Shown here: piece by piece, positions 35,072 through 42,662 of the stretch | Numbering within the stretch: the first letter of the stretch is position 1 | How the letters are laid out: each line of letters opens with the position of its first letter | Assembly: GCA_036557785.1 (NCBI GenBank) | Contig: DATBGZ010000082.1 | Coordinates: 62,001 to 126,000, forward strand | Source: DATBGZ01 sp036557785 | GTDB lineage: Bacteria; Actinomycetota; Actinomycetes; Mycobacteriales; Micromonosporaceae | DNA length: 64,000 nt | Reading direction: 5' to 3' | Made by a program: the position numbers and the translations under genes | The notes under the pieces: model-generated | Seen by the model: only the letters and a program-made list of their open reading frames with translations | What the model was told of the DNA's origin: nothing | Databases searched by the model: none

Positions 35072-36328
35072 ATGAGCTCTGTCGTGGTGCACCCCATCGC
35101 CCGGGCCTGGCTGTCGGGCGGCGGGACGGGCGCTCGCAACTACGACGAGTTCGCCGACGACGCTGAGATCACCCAGATCATCGCGGAGAACCCGCGCAGT
35201 GCCCTGGCGATCGAGATGCCCCACCGGGTCCCGGACAGCACCGGGCGCACCTTCGCGTCCTGCCTGCCCGACGCCGCCGCCCGGCTGCGGGCGCAGCGCA
35301 GCGACGGCAGCTACCTGCCGGCCGACGAGGTGCTGGTGCTCTACCGCATCACCGCGCCGGGGCAGCCGGATCGGCCCGCGTACGGCCTCTTCGCGATGGT
35401 CGATACCGATCAGATCTCGACCTCTGCTGAGGAGCCCGGTCGGGTGATCCGCAACGAGGACGTGTTCCTCGAAAAGGTTCGCGAGCGCGTGGCGCTTGCC
35501 GAGGCGACACGGCACCTTCTGTCGCCCGTGCTGCTGCTGCAGACCCGGTCCGGCGCCGAGCTGCACGAGCGGTTGCGGGCGTTGGTCGACTCCGCCGGCT
35601 CACCGGCGGTGACCGATATCGATCATGTGGGGCGAGAGCACGCGATCTGGCCGCTGCCCGCCGCCGACCCGGCCGCGGCAGGGCTCGCCGAACTCGCCGG
35701 GCGCGGCGAGCTGGTCGTGGCCGACGGCAACCACCGCAGCCTGGCGGCCCAGATCGGGGGGCTGAGGCGGTTCCTGGCGGTCGTCACCACACCCGCGTCG
35801 GTGGCGATCCAGCCCTACCACCGCCTCGTCACGCACACGCCGGTCCCGCTGCCCGCCGTGCTGGAGCGGCTGCGGGAGGCCGGCGCGACGGTCGTCGCCG
35901 CCGAGAGGGTCGAGATCCCGCGGCCAGGCACGGTGATCCTCGCCGCGGTCAGCGCGTCCGGGCAGAACCACGCGTACGCCGTACGGCTGCCCACCCCCGC
36001 GGCCGCGGCGAGTGTCGTCGACGCGATGGACCACAGCGTCGTGGAGCGACTGGTGCTCGCGGAGGCGATGGGGCTGGAGCCGGGCGACAAGCGGATCGTC
36101 TATGTCGGCGGGGACTACCCGCCGGAGTGGCTCGACCGCGAGGTCGCTGACGGGCGGGCCGAGCTGGCGATCCTGATCGCGCCGGTGACCGTGGAGCAGT
36201 TCGTCGCGGTGAACCTGGCCCGGCAGCGGATGCCGCGCAAGAGCACGTGGTTCACCCCCAAGGCGAGGGGTGGCCTGGTCCTCGCGGACCTCGGTGCCGA
36301 GGCCGGGACAGGAAGGGCACCTTCCTGA
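35072..36328 (+). CDS. DUF1015 family protein
   Basis: The 418-residue protein has the DUF1015 hallmarks: I-A-R-A-W near the start, a central V-V-A-D-G-N-H-R-S (the family's A-D-G-x-H-R box, around residue 218) and F-T-P-K-A-R-G-G at the end. Some members are free-serine kinases (SerK/SbnI); the others are unassigned. The last codons and the stop (R-A-P-S then TGA) fall inside the palindromic repeat at 36310, which therefore supplies the C-terminus. The ATG follows the TAGGTT promoter element. Confidence 0.83.
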   Translation: MSSVVVHPIARAWLSGGGTGARNYDEFADDAEITQIIAENPRSALAIEMPHRVPDSTGRTFASCLPDAAARLRAQRSDGSYLPADEVLVLYRITAPGQPDRPAYGLFAMVDTDQISTSAEEPGRVIRNEDVFLEKVRERVALAEATRHLLSPVLLLQTRSGAELHERLRALVDSAGSPAVTDIDHVGREHAIWPLPAADPAAAGLAELAGRGELVVADGNHRSLAAQIGGLRRFLAVVTTPASVAIQPYHRLVTHTPVPLPAVLERLREAGATVVAAERVEIPRPGTVILAAVSASGQNHAYAVRLPTPAAAASVVDAMDHSVVERLVLAEAMGLEPGDKRIVYVGGDYPPEWLDREVADGRAELAILIAPVTVEQFVAVNLARQRMPRKSTWFTPKARGGLVLADLGAEAGTGRAPS

Positions 36329-36357
36329 CGCCTGGTGGACAGGAGGGTGCCCTTCCT
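36310..36357. repeat. palindromic repeat, copy 1
   Basis: Left arm AGGAAGGGCACCTTCCT (36310-36326) and right arm AGGAGGGTGCCCTTCCT (36341-36357) pair over 17 bases with one mismatch around a 14-base loop. It overlaps the stop of the DUF1015 gene and could act as its terminator. Two related copies follow at 39262 and 40372. Confidence 0.85.
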
Positions 36358-36392
36358 AACACCGACGCGACGGTGCTGCGACACTGCACGCC

Positions 36393-36866
36393 ATGCGGGT
36401 ATACCTGGGCTCGGACCACGCCGGGCTCGAGCTGAAGCAGTTCCTCATGGGACGCCTCGCCGAACGTGGCGACGACCCGGTCGACATCGGGCCGGCCGCG
36501 CTCGACCCCGACGACGACTACCCGCCCTTCTGCCTGCACACCGCCGCCCGGGTCGTGGCGGATGAGGGCAGCCTCGGCATCGTCCTGGGCGGCTCCGGCA
36601 ATGGCGAGCAGATCGCGGCCAACAAGGTACCCGGCATCCGGGCCGCCCTGGCCTGGAGCGACGTGACCGCGCGTCTGGCGCGCCAGCACAACGACGCCAA
36701 CGTGCTGGCGATCGGCGCTCGCCAGCACTCCGCCGACGAGGCCTGGGTGATCACAGTCGCCTTCCTCGATACGCCCTTCTCCGGCGAGGTCCGCCACCAG
36801 CGCCGCATCGACCAGGTGACCGCGTACGAGCGCAGTCGCGTCCTGCCGCCCCTGCCGTCGCTCTGA
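36393..36866 (+). CDS. rpiB: ribose-5-phosphate isomerase B
   Basis: The 157-residue enzyme interconverts ribulose-5-phosphate and ribose-5-phosphate in the pentose phosphate pathway. The LacAB/RpiB motifs L-G-S-D-H-A-G-L-E-L-K at about 5-15 and V-L-G-G-S-G-N-G-E-Q-I-A-A-N-K at about 65-79 are present. The glutamate in G-N-G-E stands where E. coli RpiB uses a catalytic Cys, as in mycobacterial RpiB. The ATG follows GACACT at leaderless spacing. No other pentose-phosphate gene is adjacent. Confidence 0.93.
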   Translation: MRVYLGSDHAGLELKQFLMGRLAERGDDPVDIGPAALDPDDDYPPFCLHTAARVVADEGSLGIVLGGSGNGEQIAANKVPGIRAALAWSDVTARLARQHNDANVLAIGARQHSADEAWVITVAFLDTPFSGEVRHQRRIDQVTAYERSRVLPPLPSL

Positions 36867-36884
36867 CGCGCGGTCCGGCGGGCC

Positions 36885-37139
36885 TCAGGTGAGCTTGAGG
36901 GTGGCGATCACGGCGAGGCCGGCGAGGATGACCAGGCGCAACAGCCGTACCGGCGGCGAGGTCACGGCCCAGGTCCGGGCGAGCAGGGCGGCCAGCGCCG
37001 CCACGATGAGGTAGAGCAGAGCGGCGCCCCAGATCCCGGGCAGGAACAGCCCGGCGAGGCCGATCACGAGCGTGCCCAGGAGGACGGCGCCCCGGTTCAG
37101 TCGGGTGAGCCGGTGCAGCGGATCGGGCTGGTCGCGCAT
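36885..37139 (-). CDS. DUF6703 family small membrane protein
   Basis: An 84-residue protein with three hydrophobic segments (about 19-35, 40-53 and 64-82) and a short basic start (L-H-R-L-T-R-L-N-R-G-A). It matches the DUF6703-type actinobacterial membrane proteins. It converges on rpiB with an 18-base gap and diverges from the gene at 37225. Function unknown. Confidence 0.75.
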   Translation of the reverse strand: MRDQPDPLHRLTRLNRGAVLLGTLVIGLAGLFLPGIWGAALLYLIVAALAALLARTWAVTSPPVRLLRLVILAGLAVIATLKLT

Positions 37140-37212
37140 GCTCTCCTCGTCCCGGGCGTGGGCTTTTCGATCACCGTAACGGCCTGAAGCCCTCGGCGTA
37201 CCGCCCGCTCGA

Positions 37213-37218
37213 TAGCAT
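37213..37218 (+). promoter_or_regulatory. -10 element of a leaderless promoter
   Basis: TAGCAT ends six bases before the ATG at 37225, with no ribosome binding site between. Confidence 0.45.
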
Positions 37219-37224
37219 CACGCC

Positions 37225-37773
37225 ATGGCCTTGACCGGTAGCGCGCCCTGGGGTCCGCCGCCTGCCGCACCGACACCCTATGGGCCCCCGGTGCCGCCGC
37301 CACCGCCGGGGCCCGGCGTGCAACCGCCCTTCGTCGCCCCGCCCACCGATGGAACCAGCCGACGGCGCTGGATCGCGGGCGGGCTCTGGGCCGGGGCCGC
37401 GGTCCTGCTCTGCGTCGCCGGGATCGCCGGCATCATCGGGGTGGGCGTGCTGATCTACCAGGTGGTGCGGGACGAGGCCCACACGAGCGTGGAGGCGTAC
37501 CTGACCGCGCTGTACGACCAGGACTACGGACAGGCGTACGGCCTGCTCTGCGACAGAGTCCAGGCGACCACGCCGTACGCGCAGTTCATGCAGCAGAACA
37601 GCGAGCCCCGGGTCACCGGCTTCCATGTCGGTGCGACTGTCCTGGACGACAATGGGGACCTGGTTGTGCCGGCCACGCTCGAGTACTCCAACGACACCGA
37701 GAAGTCGGTGCGGTACGTGATGTTCCAGAATCCCCAGACCGGCAACCTCGAGGTCTGCGGAGAGTCCGGCTAA
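37225..37773 (+). CDS. Pro-rich membrane-anchored protein with DUF4878-like domain
   Basis: The 182-residue protein has a Pro-rich cytoplasmic start (P-P-P-P-P-G-P-G-V), one membrane helix at about 52-78 (L-W-A-G-A-A-V-L-L-C-V-A-G-I) and an extracytoplasmic cystatin-like or NTF2-like domain: V-E-A-Y-L-T-A-L-Y-D-Q-D-Y-G-Q-A-Y and V-G-A-T-V-L-D-D-N-G-D. Two cysteines (L-L-C-D-R and L-E-V-C-G) could pair. Such DUF4878-type proteins are common in actinobacteria without known role. Confidence 0.7.
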   Translation: MALTGSAPWGPPPAAPTPYGPPVPPPPPGPGVQPPFVAPPTDGTSRRRWIAGGLWAGAAVLLCVAGIAGIIGVGVLIYQVVRDEAHTSVEAYLTALYDQDYGQAYGLLCDRVQATTPYAQFMQQNSEPRVTGFHVGATVLDDNGDLVVPATLEYSNDTEKSVRYVMFQNPQTGNLEVCGESG

Positions 37774-37881
37774 CCTCGTTGCGAAACCTCGTGGCGTTCC
37801 CGCACGATCACCATCGCAACCGCCGACAGCCAGTATTCCCGCCGACAGCCAGCCGGCGGACCAACCGAAAGGGACCACACC

Positions 37882-39261
37882 ATGGCCGCCGACCGCATCG
37901 AGTCCATCGTCAGCCTCGCCAAGCGCCGGGGCTTCGTCTTCGCCTCCAGTGAGATCTACGGGGGCAGCCGCTCGGCCTGGGACTACGGTCCGCTCGGCGT
38001 GGAGCTGAAGGAGAACATCCGCCGAGCGTGGTGGCGCTCGATGGTTCAGGAGCGCGACGACATCGTCGGCCTCGACTCCGCCGTGATCCTCGCCAAAGAG
38101 GTGTGGGCCGCATCCGGCCACCTCGAGGCGTTTGTCGATCCGTTGACCGAGTGCGCCTTCTGCCACAAGCGCTTCCGAGCCGACCACCTGGAGGAGGCGT
38201 ACGAGGCCAGGCACGGCAAGCCGCCGGCGTCGCTGCAGGAGCTGAACTGCCCCAACTGCGGCAACAAGGGCACCTTCAGCGAGCCGCGCATGTTCAACGG
38301 CCTGATGAAGACCTTCCTGGGCCCGGTGGAGAGCGAGGAGGGCCTGCACTACTTGAGGCCGGAGACCGCCCAGGGCATCTTCGTCAACTACCGCAACGTG
38401 GAGACCTCGGCCCGCAAGAAGCCGCCCTTCGGCATCGCACAGGTCGGCAAGAGCTTCCGCAACGAGATCACCCCAGGTAACTTCATCTTCCGCACCCGCG
38501 AGTTCGAGCAGATGGAGATGGAGTTCTTCGTCGAACCGGGCACCGACGAGCAGTGGCACGAGTACTGGCTGCAACATCGCTGGGACTGGTACCTCGACCT
38601 GGGCCTGAAGGCGGAGAACCTGCGCTACTACGAGCACCCGAAAGAGAAGCTGTCCCACTACAGCAAGCGGACCGTCGACATCGAGTACCGGTTCCAGTTC
38701 GGTGGCAGTGAGTTCTCCGAGCTCGAGGGCATCGCCAACCGTACGGATTTCGACCTCTCGACGCATGGCAAGCACTCGGGCGTCGACCTGTCGTACTTCG
38801 ACCCCACGCGCTCGGAGCGCTGGGTGCCCTTCGTCATCGAACCCGCGGCCGGCCTGACCCGCTGCGTGCTCGCCTTCCTGCTCGACGCGTACGACGAGGA
38901 CGAGGCGCCCAATGCCAAGGGCGCCCTGGAGAAGCGCACGGTCCTGCGCTTCGACCCGCGACTCGCGCCGGTGAAGGTGGCCGTGCTCCCGCTCTCCCGC
39001 AACGAGCAGCTCTCGCCCAAGGCGAAGGAGCTCGCGGCCCGGCTGCGCAAGCGGTGGATCGTGGAGTTCGACGACGCGCAGGCGATCGGCCGGCGTTACC
39101 GGCGTCAGGACGAGATCGGTACGCCGTTCTGTGTCACCGTGGACTTCGACACGCTCACCGACGATGCCGTGACCGTACGGGATCGCGACACCATGGCTCA
39201 GGAACGCATCCCGCTCGCCACCGTCGAGGCCTACCTCAGCGAGCGCCTGCCCCTCTGCTGA
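37882..39261 (+). CDS. glyS: glycine--tRNA ligase (dimeric class II)
   Basis: The 459-residue enzyme charges tRNA-Gly. The eukaryote-like single-chain form is seen: S-E-I-Y-G-G-S-R-S-A-W-D-Y-G-P-L-G near 30-46, a zinc-like cysteine set (C-A-F-C and C-P-N-C), R-P-E-T-A-Q-G-I-F, Q-V-G-K-S-F-R-N-E-I-T-P (motif 2) and P-A-A-G-L-T-R-C-V (motif 3), then an anticodon-binding domain. The ATG has GAAAGGGA upstream. The stop is immediately followed by palindromic repeat copy 2. Confidence 0.96.
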   Translation: MAADRIESIVSLAKRRGFVFASSEIYGGSRSAWDYGPLGVELKENIRRAWWRSMVQERDDIVGLDSAVILAKEVWAASGHLEAFVDPLTECAFCHKRFRADHLEEAYEARHGKPPASLQELNCPNCGNKGTFSEPRMFNGLMKTFLGPVESEEGLHYLRPETAQGIFVNYRNVETSARKKPPFGIAQVGKSFRNEITPGNFIFRTREFEQMEMEFFVEPGTDEQWHEYWLQHRWDWYLDLGLKAENLRYYEHPKEKLSHYSKRTVDIEYRFQFGGSEFSELEGIANRTDFDLSTHGKHSGVDLSYFDPTRSERWVPFVIEPAAGLTRCVLAFLLDAYDEDEAPNAKGALEKRTVLRFDPRLAPVKVAVLPLSRNEQLSPKAKELAARLRKRWIVEFDDAQAIGRRYRRQDEIGTPFCVTVDFDTLTDDAVTVRDRDTMAQERIPLATVEAYLSERLPLC

Positions 39262-39316
39262 GCAAGGAAGGGCACCTTGCTAACGCTGAGCGTCTAGGAA
39301 GGTGCCCTTCTTAACA
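39262..39316. repeat. palindromic repeat, copy 2
   Basis: The left arm, AAGGAAGGGCACCTTGCTA, and the right arm, TAGGAAGGTGCCCTTCTTAA, are imperfect inverted repeats with a short loop centred at about 39288. The element starts at the base after the glyS stop and contains the TAG stop (39280-39282) of the convergent gene, so it lies at both 3' ends. Confidence 0.85.
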
Positions 39317-40272
39317 TCGACGGTGATCACCAGTGCGCGAGCGGTGGAGGCGAGCCGGCTCCGGTACGCCTCCTCGATGGTGGTGAGCACCCGTCGCGGG
39401 AAGGCGCGGATCTCGCTGGGCGTGAAATGCAGGACCTCGACGCCGTACTTGCTCAACTCGTTGTGCCGCTCAAGCGTCCGCCGCCAACCGTCGCCGGAAT
39501 CGGAGTGGTGTTCGGCGGAGTCCACCTCGAGCGCGATCCCGACCTCCGGTATCCACCCGTCGGGCGTCGGTAGCGGCCGGCCATCCAGCGTCGTCAGGGT
39601 GGGGTTCCACAGCATCCCGGAGAGCACGGAGCTTCGCGCCGTGAGGTCGAGCAGTTCCGCCTCCGGGGCGGACCGGATGCCGCCGGTCACCTCGGTGAGG
39701 GCCCGCCGAACCAGACCCGTACGGCTGCGCACTGCGCGGCGGATCTCGGCATCGATGGACGTCGCTGACGTGTGCGCCGAATGGACCGCCTCGGCCACAA
39801 TCGCCCGTACATCACGCAGCTGTGTCAGCATGCGGCACGCGTCGACCACCGCCCGCGCGGGAGACGTGACCCAGTAGAGACCGCCGTCGCGGGCGGCCGG
39901 GTCGAGCGCGAGGGCTCGCTGGACAACGGCGAAGCCGGTTGAGCGACGCCGGGTGGTGTGCGGTACGAGGACGTGGATCTTGTCAGTCGCGGCTGCGTAA
40001 CGAAATCCGTACCAGTGCAGCACGGTGAGTCCGGTCAGCTGTGCCTGCTCGCCGGCGTAGAGCGCGACCGCGATGCGTTTGTGTTCCGTGCCGACCACGG
40101 TCGGTTCGACGAGGTAGATGCCGGGCAGCAGTCGCAGCCAGCGCCCCATCCGCGCATAACGATGGATGGTCATGTCGTCCACGCCGGCCGCCAGCAGCTG
40201 CCCGCGCGACAGGACGTCGTGCTGGCGGTCGAGCGTGGCGCCGAGCGTCGGTCGCAGATTCGTGACTCGCAT
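39280..40272 (-). CDS. AbiEi-like / DUF559-type protein (solo)
   Basis: A 330-residue protein with an N-terminal AbiEi-like winged helix (V-L-S-R-G-Q-L-L-A-A-G-V-D-D-M-T-I-H-R at about 20-38, then L-L-P-G-I-Y-L-V-E-P) and a C-terminal nuclease-like region (G-I-A-L-E-V-D-S-A-E-H-H, then H-N-E-L-S-K-Y-G-V-E-V-L-H-F-T-P-S-E-I). The last 11 residues (V-K-K-G-T-F-L-D-A-Q-R) are translated from palindromic repeat copy 2. No AbiEii toxin gene is adjacent, so a toxin-antitoxin role is not supported. It starts with an ATG; two DnaA-box-like sites lie upstream. Confidence 0.72.
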   Translation of the reverse strand: MRVTNLRPTLGATLDRQHDVLSRGQLLAAGVDDMTIHRYARMGRWLRLLPGIYLVEPTVVGTEHKRIAVALYAGEQAQLTGLTVLHWYGFRYAAATDKIHVLVPHTTRRRSTGFAVVQRALALDPAARDGGLYWVTSPARAVVDACRMLTQLRDVRAIVAEAVHSAHTSATSIDAEIRRAVRSRTGLVRRALTEVTGGIRSAPEAELLDLTARSSVLSGMLWNPTLTTLDGRPLPTPDGWIPEVGIALEVDSAEHHSDSGDGWRRTLERHNELSKYGVEVLHFTPSEIRAFPRRVLTTIEEAYRSRLASTARALVITVDVKKGTFLDAQR

Positions 40273-40322
40273 CCAGACAGGGTGCCTGCTGCGTGCCGCC
40301 GCGGTGCTCCGCGACCAAGATC

Positions 40323-40350
40323 TGTGGATAACTCAGGGGGCTGTGGATAC
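40323..40350. promoter_or_regulatory. two DnaA-box-like sites
   Basis: TGTGGATAA (40323-40331) is the exact complement of the DnaA box TTATCCACA. TGTGGATAC (40342-40350) differs at one position. They lie 19 bases apart in the same orientation, upstream of the AbiEi-like gene. The gap from 40273 to 40422 holds only these and repeat copy 3. Confidence 0.4.
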
Positions 40351-40371
40351 GTTACAGTCACGCCCGCCTAT

Positions 40372-40424
40372 GTTAAGAAGGGACCCTTGCACGACCCTGG
40401 GCGTTAGCAAGGTGCCCTTCCTTC
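40372..40424. repeat. palindromic repeat, copy 3
   Basis: Left arm GTTAAGAAGGGACCCTTGC and right arm GCAAGGTGCCCTTCCTTCAG-side sequence are imperfect inverted repeats. The element abuts and overlaps by two bases the TGA of the XdhC-type gene (40423-40425). Confidence 0.85.
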
Positions 40425-40956
40425 AGAACTGGAACCCCCCGGGCCGGCGGTTGCGGTCGGCGATCAGGCCGGCGAGTGTGGATATGGCGATCTCGGCCGG
40501 CGAGTGCGAGCCGATGTTGAGCCCGAGCGGCCGGCGGATCCGGCCGATCACCTCGTCGGGGACACCGAGCTTGCGCAGCGCCTCGACGTGGGGGGCCGCG
40601 TGGTGTGCGCTGCCCATGACCCCGATGTAGCGGGCGGGCAGGCGCAGGAACGACTCCAGCGTCGGGCCGAGTTCCTCGCGGTCGTGGTCGGTGAAGACCA
40701 CGTCGGTGGTCCGGTCCACCCAGTCCTCGGTCGGCACCGAGTAGACGGAGTCGGCGTACCGCCACTCGGCCCAGGCGAGCCGCCCCGAGTCCGGGTCCAT
40801 CATGATCGTTTCGTAACCGAGGTCACGGCCGAAGTGGAGCAGGAACTCGGTCACCGGTGTCACGAAGACGCAGACCAACCGGCGGGGGCCGATCTCCGGG
40901 GGCAACTCGCCGCGCGCCATCGCGCAGAACGGGTCGGGGTGCGTCGGTGCTCCCAC
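40423..40956 (-). CDS. XdhC-type Rossmann-domain protein (short form)
   Basis: A 177-residue protein corresponding to the XdhC C-terminal Rossmann domain: R-R-L-V-C-V-F-V-T-P-V-T-E-F-L-L, D-V-V-F-T-D-H-D-R-E-E-L, R-Y-I-G-V-M-G-S and I-G-S-H-S-P-A-E-I-A-I-S. Full XdhC proteins (over 300 residues) help insert molybdenum cofactor into xanthine dehydrogenase and carry an N-terminal Cys domain; here that half is absent apart from a short P-D-P-F-C-A-M. The GTG at 40956 has a GAGGAGGAG ribosome binding site. No molybdoenzyme gene is nearby. Confidence 0.8.
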   Translation of the reverse strand: MGAPTHPDPFCAMARGELPPEIGPRRLVCVFVTPVTEFLLHFGRDLGYETIMMDPDSGRLAWAEWRYADSVYSVPTEDWVDRTTDVVFTDHDREELGPTLESFLRLPARYIGVMGSAHHAAPHVEALRKLGVPDEVIGRIRRPLGLNIGSHSPAEIAISTLAGLIADRNRRPGGFQF

Positions 40957-41153
40957 GGCGGTGCTCTCCTCCTCGGTCTCAGGGTGCCCGCCTCCGGGTG
41001 CGCCGGAGCGGTTCGAACGCCTCATCCTAGCCAAGCGGGCGCGCTGAGGCATTCGTCGCGATCGCCCCGGCCACCGCCTCGTGTGTCATGCTCGCCTCGG
41101 CGGACCGGCCGGCCTCCGCCATCGGGGCCTCGGCTGGGGAAGGCGGTGCGGCG

Positions 41154-42281
41154 GTGACGGCGATGCTGCGGCTGGGCCGGTACGTCGTGGCGCCCCCGGT
41201 CGTGCTGGCACCGATGGCGGGCATCACCAATGTGGCGTTCCGGCGCCTGTGCCGCGAGCAGGGCGGCGGGCTCTTCGTGTGCGAGATGGTGACCACGCGG
41301 GCACTCGTCGAGCGCAACCCGAAGACGCTGCGCATGCTCGCCTTCGCCGACGGGGAGCGGCCGCGCAGCCTCCAGCTCTACGGCGTGGACCCGACCACGG
41401 TCGCGGCAGCGGTACGGATGATCGTGGCCGAGGATCTCGCCGACCACATCGACATGAACTTCGGCTGCCCGGTGCCGAAGGTCACCCGCAAGGGCGGTGG
41501 CGCGGCACTGCCGTGGCGCCGGCGGCTCTTCGCCCGCATCGTCTCGGCGGCCGTGCACGCCGCGCAGGGCGCGGTACCGGTGACCGTGAAGATGCGCAAG
41601 GGCATCGACGATGCCCATCTAACCTATGTGGACGCGGCGCTCGCGGCGCAGGATGCGGGCGTGGCGGCGGTGGCGCTGCACGCCCGGACCGCGGCCCAGC
41701 GCTACTCCGGCGCGGCGGACTGGGCCGCGGTCGCGACGCTGAAGCAGGCCCTGCAGATCCCCGTGCTCGGCAATGGCGACATCTGGGAGGCCGCCGACGC
41801 GCTGCGGATGATGCGGCAGACGGGATGCGACGGCGTCGTCGTCGGCCGGGGCTGCCTCGGCCGGCCCTGGCTCTTCGCGGATCTCGCCGCGGCGTTCGGT
41901 TCCGCCACGGTGCGCCCGCGGCTGCCCACGCTCGGCGAGGTGGTGCTGGTGATGCGCCGACACGCTGAGCTGCTCGCCGAGTGGCTCGGTGGCGAGCGGG
42001 ACGGGTGCACGGACTTCCGTAAGCACGTTGCCTGGTACCTCAAGGGATTCCCGGTCGGCGCGCAGCTGCGCCAATCGCTCGCGATGGTCTCCTCACTGTC
42101 CGAACTGGACAATCTGCTCGGCAAGCTCGACCCCGACGCCGCGTTCCCGGTGGAGATCCTGGGCCAGCCCCGCGGCCGCGTCAACGCCGCGGGCAAGGTC
42201 CATCTGCCCGAGGGTTGGCTCGCCTGCCCCGATGACGAGCGCGTTCCCGTCGACGCGGAGCTGGATGAGTCGGGCGGCTGA
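41154..42281 (+). CDS. dusB: tRNA-dihydrouridine synthase DusB
   Basis: The 375-residue FMN enzyme reduces uridines in the tRNA D-loop. The Dus signatures are present: L-A-P-M-A-G-I-T-N-V-A-F-R at about 18-30, D-M-N-F-G-C-P-V-P-K-V-T with the catalytic cysteine, H-A-R-T-A-A-Q-R-Y-S-G and V-G-R-G-C-L-G-R-P-W. The GTG at 41154 has GGGGAAGG upstream; an ATG at 41088 would add 22 residues without family support. It diverges from the XdhC-type gene. Confidence 0.93.
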   Translation: MTAMLRLGRYVVAPPVVLAPMAGITNVAFRRLCREQGGGLFVCEMVTTRALVERNPKTLRMLAFADGERPRSLQLYGVDPTTVAAAVRMIVAEDLADHIDMNFGCPVPKVTRKGGGAALPWRRRLFARIVSAAVHAAQGAVPVTVKMRKGIDDAHLTYVDAALAAQDAGVAAVALHARTAAQRYSGAADWAAVATLKQALQIPVLGNGDIWEAADALRMMRQTGCDGVVVGRGCLGRPWLFADLAAAFGSATVRPRLPTLGEVVLVMRRHAELLAEWLGGERDGCTDFRKHVAWYLKGFPVGAQLRQSLAMVSSLSELDNLLGKLDPDAAFPVEILGQPRGRVNAAGKVHLPEGWLACPDDERVPVDAELDESGG

Positions 42282-42304
42282 GCCCGCCACGTCCGTAACG
42301 GTCT

Positions 42305-42320
42305 GTCAACAAAGGTTGAC
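42305..42320. promoter_or_regulatory. operator-like dyad 1 of the HTH/Clp-N operon
   Basis: GTCAAC-AAAG-GTTGAC is a perfect 6-base dyad with a 4-base spacer. It overlaps the -35 hexamer TTGACG at 42316. Confidence 0.65.
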
Positions 42321-42344
42321 GGCAGCCGAGCCGTCAACTATGGT
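42316..42344 (+). promoter_or_regulatory. promoter of the HTH/Clp-N operon (leaderless)
   Basis: -35 TTGACG (42316-42321) and -10 TATGGT (42339-42344) are separated by 17 bases. The predicted start of transcription is about 42351, immediately before the ATG at 42352, so the mRNA is probably leaderless. Both hexamers lie inside the two dyads. Confidence 0.6.
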
Positions 42345-42348
42345 TGAC
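42333..42348. promoter_or_regulatory. operator-like dyad 2 of the HTH/Clp-N operon
   Basis: GTCAAC-TATG-GTTGAC repeats dyad 1 with the same arms and spacing, centre to centre 28 bases, and covers the -10 hexamer. Binding here would occlude RNA polymerase. Confidence 0.65.
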
Positions 42349-42351
42349 GGC

Positions 42352-42425
42352 ATGACCGACGACGCAATCCCTCCCGCAGGAGCCGGCATGACCGACGACG
42401 CAATCCCTCCCGCGGAGGAGCCGGC
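42352..42425 (+). repeat. 36-base tandem duplication of a translation-start module
   Basis: The sequence ATGACCGACGACGCAATCCC and its following bases occur twice, 36 bases apart, ending in GGAGCCGGC each time. The second copy has two extra bases, which shift the frame into the HTH gene. Confidence 0.7.
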
Positions 42426-42429
42426 ATGA
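42352..42429 (+). CDS. 25-residue leader ORF with internal duplication
   Basis: This ORF reads M-T-D-D-A-I-P-P-A-G-A-G then M-T-D-D-A-I-P-P-A-E-E-P-A and stops in a TGA that overlaps the ATG of the HTH gene. The 36-base unit is duplicated (42352-42387 and 42388 onward), each copy carrying an ATG and a purine-rich ribosome-binding stretch (GCAGGAG, GCGGAGGAG). A third near-copy begins the HTH gene itself. It starts at the predicted transcription start and may couple translation of the next gene, or may simply be an accident of duplicated start regions. Confidence 0.45.
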   Translation: MTDDAIPPAGAGMTDDAIPPAEEPA

Positions 42430-42662
42430 CCGAGGCGACGGATCTGGCCGAGGCAGCGAGCGGCGCCGATGTCCGCGAGGGCCTGCGCGCGGTGGTGGCG
42501 CTGCGCCGGCTGGTGGAGACCCTGGAGGTACTCCAGGTGGGCAACGCGCGGCGGCAGGGCTGGTCCTGGCAGGAGATCGCGGACGCGCTCGGCGTGAGCA
42601 AGCAGGCCGTACACAAGAAGCATTCCGGCCGCTGGCCGGACCAGCACGGACGGAGCCGCTGA
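42426..42662 (+). CDS. small helix-turn-helix protein
   Basis: A 78-residue protein with a C-terminal helix-turn-helix: R-R-Q-G-W-S-W-Q-E-I-A-D-A-L-G-V-S-K-Q-A at about 41-60, then V-H-K-K-H at 61-65. The N-terminal half is a helical Leu/Val segment for dimerisation. It is the likely DNA-binding protein of this operon and the twin dyads at 42305 and 42333 are plausible autoregulatory sites. GGAGGAG precedes the ATG, and the stop overlaps the Clp-N gene by one base. Confidence 0.72.
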   Translation: MTEATDLAEAASGADVREGLRAVVALRRLVETLEVLQVGNARRQGWSWQEIADALGVSKQAVHKKHSGRWPDQHGRSR

